This document shows positions 33,700 to 43,131 of a stretch of 64,000 bases of DNA, piece after piece (the first letter of the stretch is position 1; each line of letters starts with the position of its first letter). The notes below the pieces were generated by a model. That model searched no databases and was not told the origin of the DNA. It worked only from the letters and a program-made list of their open reading frames with translations. The translations under genes were made by a program, and so were the position numbers. The stretch spans positions 29,180,552 to 29,244,551 of the forward strand of contig OX419756.1 in the NCBI GenBank assembly GCA_948567375.1. The letters run 5' to 3'. The DNA is from Lunularia cruciata. Taxonomy: Eukaryota; Streptophyta; Marchantiopsida; Lunulariales; Lunulariaceae.

Positions 33700-35890
33700 T
33701 CTTTTGCAAAGATCTTTGACCTAAGCTATTATTATGAAGAACTACCTTTGCCTTTACAAATTCTAATAAGGATTTTGAAACTCTCCTTGTAGTCTAGAAT
33801 TTTGAAGCCTAAAGTATCCCAAGACTTGGTGAATTTCCTATTTGTAAGCTCTTGGAATCTAATTGCTAATTGGTTGATCTTCTCATTTGTGTACTTCTTC
33901 TCTTCTAGCTTTTGAACCTAAAGCTTTAGCTCATATAACTTCATCTCTGGCATTTTACATTGAGGTACTTCCTCTAGCATTATAACCAATTGGTCATGAA
34001 CTTCCTTGATCTTCTAAAGTTCCTTTGCCTTGGTTTCTTTGGAGTGGAGGTGTAAGGCTTCCACTTCCTTGGTTAGTTCCTCTAATATTTGGGATCAATC
34101 TGCTGTAGTCTCCTCCTTTTCCTTCTTCATCCAGTCCCTCAAGTTGTATGACCACTTCCTTCTTGCATTCAAACATTTGTAATTCAAGGTTAACAATCTT
34201 TACCGTTCCTGATTTGAGTTCTCCTCTAATGTTGACCTCTTCTTTTATCTTTCATCTTGGAGCTACTCTTTGTACCCTTATTGTTTATGCTTGTGTTCAA
34301 GGAAAAGAGCTCTTAGGTCTCCTTGCAACTTCCAAATGTCTTCTTTGTATTGGTTTTGATTTGCAATGAGGAAAGCATTTTGAAGCTTCACTTTGTAGTT
34401 CTCTTACATAAGCATGCTCACCTTCTAACACTCCTCATTGTACATATTTTGATTCTTCTCTACCTCTTCTTTCCACTTGTCTTGCTTCACCTTCCTCATG
34501 TATATGGTCTTGAGCAACTTCAAGATAAGAGAGGTGTAATCTACCACATATGGGTAAACTTGTTGACATTAGTGTAGGATCATCTCCATGAGCTGCAAGA
34601 TAGGACTTACCAAATGTATGACAGCCCATTTGTTTACTTGAGTTCTTTGTTCTTGGGTGGCTTCCTCTCTTACTTTGATTTGCACTCTACTTGGAGCGTC
34701 TTCTCCTTCTGATTCAATATCCACCTTCCCTTTGGCTTCTTCTTTGGGGTTCTGCTTGACCTCCTCTTGCTCTATTGGGGACTTTGCTTCTTGGGTGGAG
34801 TTGAGGGGTTCTTTGGACCAAAGTTATGTTTCTTTTTGCTAGTCTTTGGCTTAGTCATCTTGATTTGTACTTTGCTCTTTGTGATTTGGTGCAGATTTTG
34901 TATCTTTTTATTGCTCTTGGCCCTTCAATTCAGATGTTGATTGCAAAGTGAGGGAGTTTTTTTCCTCTCCTTCTTCTTCCTCATTGTCTTTCGCTTCTTC
35001 CTTTGGAAATACATCAATTACTTAAAGGTTCTTCCTTGGTCTCTTGATTTGGTTTCAAGATCTTGATGGTGCTTATCTCTTCTTCTTGCCTATGGTGCTT
35101 CCTCTTCATCCATTGGCACAAACTTATGAGTTTTTGCATATTTGCATCTACAACTTGATACTTCCAAATGATAGCTTGTCCTTTGGATTGCAAGGTGAAG
35201 TACCCTATTGGGTGATAGTGGCTTCAGAACTTCCTCCTTTCCTCCTTTGTAAGTAATTTTAGTCCCATGTAGAAGTGTATAGCAAAGGGAGCTAGGTAGG
35301 TTGCTATACCGTCTTCTTTGAATTCTTTGAGCAGCTCTGCACTTGCAAGTAGAACATGTGTGCACAATTCACCAAGTCTTCTTGATACATATACTCAAAG
35401 AATATGGCATGGTTGTTGTTGATATAGGTCATTCTCTTTGGTCAAAATAGTTTTATGACTGCTTCCACAACCATTGTTTGGGCTAGGTCCTTGTAATTGC
35501 CCAACCTCTAGCCATTATTGATGAACCACTTTTCATTGAAGGACTCAGTGTTTTGGGTGTTCATCTCCTTGTATGTAAGCTTGAATTTATTGTTGCTCTA
35601 GATTCATACCCCCAAGTTGAGTTGCATCCAACCCAAGGAAATATTCCTCCAATTCTCCTTTATCCAAGCAAAGAGTTTCCTTAAAAGATCCCTTGTTGCT
35701 CCGTCTATCTTGCCTTTCATCTCATGGATGATCCCTAAATCATTAAACTCACAATTCCAAAGCAAGAAGGAGAGATGCTTGCTATTGACCAGGCTGCTCT
35801 TGCAATACATTGCACATTTTTTTTATATTGAGGCATGGAGAAATGCCCCAAGGATCTTCCTCATGAGTTTGAGAGTAAACACATGTTTCT
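33700..35890 (-). pseudogene. Broken gene for a coiled-coil protein of unknown function
   Basis: The - strand gives protein-like text over about 2.1 kb, split by stops and frame changes. The upstream part reads KHVFTLKLMRKILGAFLHAS, then LSFLLWNCEFNDLGIIHEMK, LLRKLFAWIKENWRN and MFYLQVQS. The downstream part is very rich in Lys, Glu and Gln with heptad-like spacing (EEVEKNQNMYNEE, LEELTKEVEALHL, KEVHDQLVIMLEE, KLEEKKYTNEKINQLAIRF). It ends with WDTLGFKILDYKESFKILI. I do not recognise the family; it may be an accessory protein of a plant transposon or an old host gene. Absence of introns and frequent stops favour a decayed mobile-element origin. Confidence 0.45.
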
Positions 35891-35894
35891 TATC

Positions 35895-36395
35895 AAGTGC
35901 AAAGGACTAAGTTCAAACAACTACAAAGTAATGCAAAGAAGCAAAGACTAAATTCAAACAACTACAAAGGGTTGTGTAGAACTATGGACTAAATTTAAAA
36001 CAAATACAAAGATCTAGGATTACTTGCTTGCTCTTTGGGTTTGAGACTGAATTCTCTTAGCACAAAGTGAGATTGTCACTTTCTACACATGCAAGCCATA
36101 CGGTGTAGACCAATGGTCCTCAATGGAAATTCTTTATCTAGGTGATGGCACATTCAAATTGATGTATGATCTACAGGCCCAAAGGACCTTTGTACTTTGG
36201 TTCTTTGCCTTTGACCACTCTTTGCATTTGATATCTTTGGGATTCTTCCTTTGGAATGCATTTTTCTTTGTACATGTTCCCTTCATACCCTTGCATGTAC
36301 ATACACAAATCCAAAGAGAATTTAAATAGGAGGTTTCATTTCTTGAATTATTCTGTCATATCCTTGTGGCAAAGAGAGAAAACAACATGTGCTCA
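35895..36395. other. Spacer, nothing recognised
   Basis: It includes a short tandem echo of CTAAATTCAAACAACTACAAAG-like text (35910-36010, three loose copies). No coding signal was seen. Confidence 0.4.
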
Positions 36396-36397
36396 TA

Positions 36398-36573
36398 GAT
36401 GTGTGTTCAACATGTGGTACACACATTTTTGCAGGTGTACAATATTAGTAAGTTCAACACAATTTTAGTAAGTCCAACATGTGGTACACACATTTTTGCA
36501 AAATGTGTGTACCACATGTTGAACTTACTAAAAACAACTCAAAGCACAACTAAAATAATATTGTACACCTTCA
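36398..36573. repeat. Fold-back palindrome with internal direct repeat
   Basis: CAACATGTGGTACACACATT occurs directly at about 36407 and 36475, and its reverse complement AATGTGTGTACCACATGTTG at about 36501. The inner arms pair almost perfectly around the centre TTTTTGCAAAA (about 36500). The outer text AGGTGTACAATATTA (36434) pairs with TAATATTGTACACCT (36557). The structure would fold into a hairpin of about 65 bp arms and resembles a MITE or fold-back element. Confidence 0.75.
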
Positions 36574-36599
36574 AATTTTCTTTCATCCTTAAAGCTTTA

Positions 36600-37495
36600 G
36601 TGTAGGGAGGTTTTTCTTGTTTACATAGTCATTAGTCCCTTGCTTGAACTTCAACATACCAGATATACCAAATAAGGGTGGATATCCTGTTGACCATGCC
36701 AGATTGACTAATATATTACCTACTTATATAAAATGATATCAAAGTTTTGAAGTTATATATGTAACTAGTTTATCATCTATAATATTTGAATCTTTTGTAT
36801 CTAAATCTTTAGGACCTATTCCTTTCTCCGAGGAGTGGTCAATTTTTATTCTTATGTCTACTTATCTTTTGTATAAAACAGTCAAAACTCAATATGAAAC
36901 CTCAAATGCATACATTATGTACCATACCAGTTTTGTAGTAAGAGTTGATGGTCGTCTCGTGACGAGAATCATGCTTTGCATAGACTTCATTCCACCAAAG
37001 GAAATCACTACTCTAGAGTTTCATATTAGTATCGTCAAATCAGGAAACCTTGCAAATCTTCATAAGTGCAAAGTAACTAGAATTTCATGCACTGGATGCC
37101 TAAACCATTTAATCAAAATAATTATCAAAGGATACTTCGGAAGTATTTTTATGCATTTCAAAAGGAAAAACTACATTAACAAATTGATAGATAATAATCA
37201 TCTGCTGATTTACGTGATCCAATATTTTGTCACGTCATCGATTGAGACATATTGAAACAAATGAGAATCTAAACTCGATACGCTATGTTACCATGTTTCT
37301 GATATGTCTCACCAAGAGAAAGGCCAAGCCAGATAGTATATCTGAATACAGGAGAAGAAGGAAATACAAGGCGCACAAAAGTACATCACAAAAGTATGAA
37401 CGACCATAAACCTAGGGAAGAAAGGCAAAGTCCCACGCCACAGAATATCAAAGTAACCAACAAGGAACAACCACAATAATGTACTGACAAAATGT
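36600..37495. other. Spacer with one unrecognised 133-codon open frame
   Basis: The frame at 36854-37255 (+) has no recognisable domain, and its composition does not differ from the surrounding AT-rich DNA. I do not call it a gene. Confidence 0.4.
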
Positions 37496-37497
37496 AG

Positions 37498-37636
37498 ACG
37501 GCGACCGAGTAGAAGAAACGAAGGATGGGAAGACCCCATCAAGGCGTACAAGGGAGAGACAAAATAGGTAAAATGGGGCTAAGCCCCAATAGAGTCTATA
37601 TTGATAAAATATATAATAAGAATTCTCAACTCTCAT
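37498..37636 (+). repeat. Dispersed repeat, copy 1, possible Copia LTR end
   Basis: It shares GAAACGAAGGATGGGAAGAC, CCCCATCAAG, CGTACAAG, ATGGGGCTAAGCCCCAATAG and TATATAATA with 39109-39235. The GGGGCTAAGCCCC core is a perfect palindrome apart from its central base. The repeat ends with AACTCTCATGGTATATTTGG, reminiscent of an LTR end followed by a degenerate TGGTATCAGAGC primer site, so an LTR remnant is possible. Confidence 0.55.
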
Positions 37637-38448
37637 GGTATATTTGGTAGACGAGATAGAATTATCATAGATGTCACGGATATTTTATAATCAAAAGAGA
37701 TGAGCAAAACAGTCTATTGTTAAACAATTCAACCCGTGTTCAAATGACCTACCCCAAGATTACGCCCTGTTCACAAGCCCTATTCGCAGGTATTATTAAA
37801 ATAAGATACATTTTCAACTGATTGCCTATGGTGTATAATCATGCGTGGATCATTTAGACAAACGGGTGGGTCAATTTAACAATACCCTTGTTAAATTGTA
37901 TAATAAAGGTTTCTAAGAATACATCTGATAAATAAGAAAGTTTTCTAAATGTTATAGATTATGACTCTTTTGTTACTCTAAGTTTATAGAAATTTAATGC
38001 CTAAGAGTAATGTAAAATGACTCAGACTTTCTATGAAGTGAGTAATACGATAAGCAAAACAGTCATAATTACTCTTGTTTGCAAAGGTCTTTGTACTGCC
38101 TCTGGAAATTAACCATCAAAATGACAATAAAACTACCTAAAGAATTGATCTTATCCAAGCAAATTAAATATTTAGAAAAAAAATTATAATTTTTTTTGAA
38201 TGTATCAAATTTTTTTTCTAAGGCACGACTATACAATTATAGTAGTTACATAAGGATCGAAAGAATGATGAATGGAAAGGAGGTAGGAACCATTTTTACC
38301 TAGCAACATTTGTGGTCGAATTCTCTGAGACATTGATCACAATCCGACGGTGTTGGACTTTGATCCAAAAGACTTGCTCAGAATGCAAGATACAAAACTA
38401 GGGGTTTGAATTCTCTATTGCAATGGTTGAATTTATAATTTTAAATTA

Positions 38449-38807
38449 GGGGAAATTTACTCAAATACCCCAAACAAAAGTGCAAAAGTACCCCTCACAA
38501 ACAATTAATTACAAAAATACCCCTCTGGTTAATTCGGGGCCAGGGGTGGGGAAGCCAGGTCGAGCTTCAACGTTTTGGGCATCCTGACATACGTGTCTGG
38601 ACCAAACGAGGCTGCAGCAGCAGTGCTTGCTAAGTTCATCAATGCTGAGGAAACGAAATATCAGGTCTTAGTGGAGAAACTAGAACCAGGTCGAAGTTAG
38701 GAAATTTAGACCCGGCCCGGCCCCACCCCTGGCATCGAACCCCCTGTATTTTTGCGATTAACAGTTTTACAATCTTACAATTTGTGGGGTATTTATATAA
38801 ATTTCCC
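38449..38807. mobile_element. Small Mutator-type (Pack-MULE-like) transposon carrying a gene fragment
   Basis: The left end reads GGGGAAATTTACTCAAATAC (38449-38468). The right end in reverse complement is GGGAAATTTATATAAATACC. Similarity continues inward for about 90-100 bp, with gaps, to CCAGGGGTGGGG and its reverse complement. The flanks are TTTAAATTA (38440-38448) and TTTAAAATA (38808-38816), a 9 bp target duplication with one change. Long TIRs starting with G and a 9 bp duplication are Mutator hallmarks. There is no transposase; the centre is a GC-richer open frame (38554-38700). Copies of the TIR elsewhere in the genome would confirm it. Confidence 0.75.
38554..38700 (+). pseudogene. Captured coding fragment inside the Mutator-type element
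   Basis: A 48-codon open stretch with coding-like composition reads SSFNVLGILTYVSGPNEA, then AAAVLAKFINAEETKYQVL and VEKLEPG, ending in TAG at 38698. It has no Met start and no partner exon nearby, so it looks like an exon piece taken from a host gene. I do not recognise the parent. A 9 bp direct repeat CCAGGTCGA stands at both edges (38555-38563 and 38686-38694). Confidence 0.5.
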
Positions 38808-39108
38808 TTTAAAATATTTGATTTTAAGTTCTGCTGAGTTTCACATTATCATCCATACAAGAATTGATTAAAAATGATAAATTATTTTTATAAAGATAGA
38901 TAAATAAATCTTGTGATTGATATGGAAAGCTCAAAATCTTGTGAAATTTCAAGGCTAAATTATTCTATTTCATATTATGACAGTACACAAAATATTCCAA
39001 ACAAGGTAACTAGAAGTTAACGAGGTATTATGCTAAATAGCATCTAGTATGATCTAGTACTAAACATCCATTATCTTTATTACAGAACATTAACCAAGTT
39101 TATTAGAG

Positions 39109-39235
39109 AGAAGGCAACCGCGTAGGAAAAACGAAGGATGGGAAGACCCCATCAAGCCGTACAAGAGAGAGACACAAAAGGTAACATGGGGCTAAGCCCC
39201 AATAGGGAGTTTATTATATAATACGGGGTTTCAAT
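39109..39235 (+). repeat. Dispersed repeat, copy 2
   Basis: A close relative of 37498-37636: AAACGAAGGATGGGAAGACC, CATCAAG, CGTACAAG, ACATGGGGCTAAGCCCCAAT and TTATTATATAATAC. It is in the same orientation, 1.6 kb apart, with the Mutator-type element between the two copies. Confidence 0.65.
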
Positions 39236-39239
39236 TCTA

Positions 39240-42200
39240 GTTAATGAGGATTTGTAATTGTACCAATATTCCATAATTTGAAAGTCTGTCAGTTTTGATT
39301 ACACGCAAAGACATCAGATTCTTGAATATTCCACACAAAGATTTATATTCGATCTACTCAATTCTGACTACAACTTGATTATACAAAATTACAGTCACTG
39401 AAACTTTGGATAAATGCGATTGACAACTGGAATTTCAGGCGGAGGTGAAGAAAGCAGTTGAACGTGATTGCTCTCTATCAAACTAAAGACTTGAATATTG
39501 AGGTTATATTAGTCCGGTTGATGAATCACCATGAACTTTGCTACTTTAGCATGATATTCCATCAACTTAAGAGATACGATAGTATTCGGAAGACCTAAAC
39601 AGGAAAATTACTGTACCTTTATAAATTTTAAAGCGTATCTTTGTTTAACGAGATGATGGGTTGAATTAACCCGTTCGTGCGTTTAGACAAGCTATTAATA
39701 TGAAGAATGTTCGTGTATTTCAATTCTAGACGAGATTGAACAACCAAGTAGAATCATAATCATTTTTAACTATTTGGAATATTTAACTCTTTTAATTACT
39801 GTTTAGAATATAGAATTACTGTAATGTAAGGATTGAACAATACTCCTCATCTCCCAACATTTGCAAATACAATACACCAGCACGTAATACTCATCGCTAG
39901 TTTACAGTCTTGGTTGAGAGCTTCAAATACTCAATCCTAGGATGTCTTATATTCATATTCTAAAACTAGGAGAGCGATCATTAATTATATCTTGGTGGGG
40001 TTCTTCGTTTTGTGATACTATGCTGGGACGAAGTTTAGTCAATCCATGGTTGAAAAGTCTTTTGAGAAACATAACATCCCTAACTCGGTTCCAAGAGACA
40101 TGACTTTCTTTGGTCCTGTCTGTCTTCGTTTTCTTCTTCATCTACCTCAGATGGTTGTAAAGTCTACATCTTCCATGTGATTCTTCAGCGATTTAATTGT
40201 TTATGCGACTTTACCGAGCTTTACAACCCTTAATCCCTTAACTGATACAAATAGCAGAATACTGGAGAGAAAGAGAAGTTTAGAAAGCTAAATAATTTTT
40301 AGGTTCTGCTCAAAAACCCTAAATCAAATTCATGAAATTTAAACTACTCAAGGGTATTCAAGATTTGTGAAATCTTTTAACCACGTTCCATGATTCAAGA
40401 TTCTGAATGACTTGAAAATAGACAAAAATCCATAAGTTTTAATTCAATTTTTTGGCATCCTCATTAAGATAGAGTCAAATCTAAATATCATTGCTGCAAT
40501 GCAATGAAGTTTATCTCGATCATTGGGTTGATACTCAAATTCAGATTAACAAAGAATAATTTGAAATCTTGCAGGTATATCCATTTTGACTGAACAAAAA
40601 TCCATTGGTAGGCTCCTTAAAAGAAAAAAGAAAAAAACCATTATCAATCATTAAATATAACACACGAACTGAATATTTTGTACAATCTTTAAGTTAGATA
40701 GATCCAATTGAAAAGGTTTTTAAAGCAAAGTCACTTGATCTCATACCAATCCAGCATCTTAACCGCTGTAATAATGAACAGGGGATGCTACTCCAAAGAA
40801 TAAAAGAAATAAGCTATCAGAGTATTTTTACATTCTATCCTCTATATTTTTTTTTTCTTGGTCCTGATTATATATATATATATATAGTTCGAACCAATCA
40901 GGACGAAAAGACGGAAACGAAGATCCGAAAATCAGCAAAAATTGTGCCAGTCACCAACTCTATGCTTTTCACTTTTTTATAATTTGTATAACGTGTCGAG
41001 AGTATATTCTATTGTATTGCCGTGGAGATAACTGGCTATAGCCGTCCAAGGAGTATCTGCATGGTAGGAGTGGTGATGGCAGCTCCACCGGCGGGTAGCA
41101 CGAGCAGCATACATTGCTTGTGACAAAAGTCCTCTAGAGGACGAGTAGAAGGGTCTTAAAAATGTGATGGGTATCCTACTATAGCTCTATGTATATGAAG
41201 ACACAATGTTAAAGTGTATGGTAGGGTGATTGAGACAACTTTCTGAAGTATGAAGTGAATGTGATTGGCAAAATAACCGTAGCCACTCTCCCTTTGTAAC
41301 TTTATAACGATTATCGTATTGCTTCTCAAAGAAGATTATCACAGTGAGGACTTAGATACACAAAAATTTCCGAGCCAACTGTACAAACACATTAGAGTGT
41401 AGCCATGGCAAGCAACGGTAAACCTTGCCCTGAATGGTTATAATGGTTGTTGCTTTTGTTTGTGCAAAGGAGGATGCTCGTAAGGGGTTCATGACCACCA
41501 CAGTAGAATACCTTATCCATATGTGATAGTCTTTACTCTCACTAGTCCAGGAGGCGGACTAGATAAATTTAACCATTGCTCAACTTAAGCCTGAGATCAT
41601 ATGGACTTTATAATTTATATCATGTTTTCAATGCATTTTAGATTCTAGTGAGCTCTCCATCCAAAGCATATTGTACCATATGTATATCTTACTCTGTAAT
41701 ATAGAATCTTAGTTGTATCAAGTACAAGAACATTAGTAAGGATGTTGGGAAAAATATGAGTGGGCATCCGTTAGAAGTTATATCAAGTACAAGAGTATAA
41801 GTAAGGAAGTCGGGAAGAATACGAGTGTGCATCACTCATATTCAGTTCACTAAGATACATTTATAAATTTTTTCTAGAATTTAAAAATAAAAACTCTATA
41901 AGAAAAAAAAAGTACATGCAATATAACACGGGCCAAACAAAGATAAGATTGAAAAATATACATCCATAGTTTAATATCGTAAAAATACTAGACCTGGTAA
42001 TAAACCCTACTATAAGAATTTATATGCTAACAAGAGTCGCCAAGCCGATGCTCTTAAAAGAGCATGTGCCCCTTTAACCTCATAAACTGTGAGATCCAAA
42101 TCTTTCTAAAATTATTAAAAAAAACCTATCCATACCTTACACCATTATTTTCAGAGTATTACGTAATCTAAATAAAGTGAAAAAATTATAACATATAATA

Positions 42201-42790
42201 TTATAAGATAGTGTAAATAAAATAGAAGAATGTTATGGTTTATTATTTATATTGTAAAAATAGGAATGAAAATGAACAATACAACGAAATCGTTCTTTCT
42301 TGACCCTCTCCACTGCATTCACTTTTCTTGGCAGCCATCACCGCATTTGAAACTCTGTTGATTAGGGGCCTTATCAACAAGACTATAGATTAAGAGTCTT
42401 ACCAATATGTTTGGTTCTAATGCTATAATCAAGCGTCTAACCATATCTATTGATCACAACAATGCAACCTCACAACACACCTGACGAATAAAAGGTTCAG
42501 GGTGGGTTTGGAGTCTGGCCACCGCGAACTTGTGGAGGCATCCTGCCCGTCAAATATCCTCTCATAATAACATCCATCGATAGTACTGCATGGTTTTGCA
42601 AGGCACTGGAAGTATCAGAACACGTCAATCTCGAGTCATTGCACAAGATCGAAAAGCAGATAAACATCTGATGTTAATTCATCTAAGGTCTACTAGATTT
42701 CCTATTCGTGAACTCAATCTGCTTGGGTAGAAACTTGTACCACAAGTTGTGTTGGATGGTCCTTGTCAAAGCTTGAGTGATCTAAGGAGC
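39240..42790. other. AT-rich spacer upstream of the intact gene
   Basis: No gene or RNA was recognised. It holds a (TA)n hairpin at 40861-40904 and a short tandem duplication at 41711-41835. Protein-like text was not found in any frame. Confidence 0.5.
41711..41835 (+). repeat. Tandem duplication of about 65 bp
   Basis: TATCAAGTACAAGAACATTA (41714) and TATCAAGTACAAGAGTATAA (41782) open two units that continue GTAAGGA.GT.GGGAA.AATA and GAGTG.GCATC. Units differ at about one base in six. Confidence 0.75.
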
Positions 42791-42791
42791 T

Positions 42792-43025
42792 CTAGCACAA
42801 CCTCTTTTCACCAGCACGAGGGTTGCCTTCGTGGACTTCCTTGTGCATGGATGATGGCAACATAATATTATAAGCCGAGCACTGGCCTCTGATGTCACAA
42901 ATATTCTGAACTCCGCGACAACAGAAGCGATCAGAATACACGGGCCTCGGAGAATTTGATTGCGTTGAGGAATTCGGCATACACTCGTAACCGGAACATG
43001 AAACTGCTGCTAGTATATATAGCAT
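42792..43025 (-). other. 77-codon Cys-rich open frame divergent to the intact gene
   Basis: The frame has seven Cys, five of them in the pattern C...CC......C.....C with short spacings (CMPNSS, RFCCRGVQNICDIRGQC). It starts inside the candidate TATA box of the + strand gene, and the ATG has an in-frame stop 17 codons upstream. It lacks a clear signal peptide, as the N-terminus is only briefly hydrophobic. It could be a small secreted-peptide exon or chance. I lean to chance. Confidence 0.2.
43014..43022 (+). promoter_or_regulatory. Candidate TATA box of the downstream gene
   Basis: TATATATAG lies 110 bp upstream of the start codon at 43132, leaving room for a transcription start near 43045-43055 and a leader of about 80 bp. 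This is the only TATA-like motif between 42900 and 43132. The assignment rests on position and sequence only. Confidence 0.5.
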
Positions 43026-43131
43026 TTGACGACGCTGGTGGTGAAATTGTCGAGATAGGTGCTGAGATCAGTCGAAGGAAGGGATTTTTAAAGTAGGAAG
43101 AACGACATTTGGTCAGAGCATTTTCAGAGAG

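Noticed and set aside
36854-37255. 133-codon + strand frame as a gene
   Set aside because: No motif, no exon signals, AT-rich codons like the surroundings; length is within chance for this much spacer.
40885-40900. TTCGAACC as a tRNA T-loop box
   Set aside because: No A-box, acceptor stem or anticodon arm fits around it; the pairing seen is a simple hairpin over a TA run.
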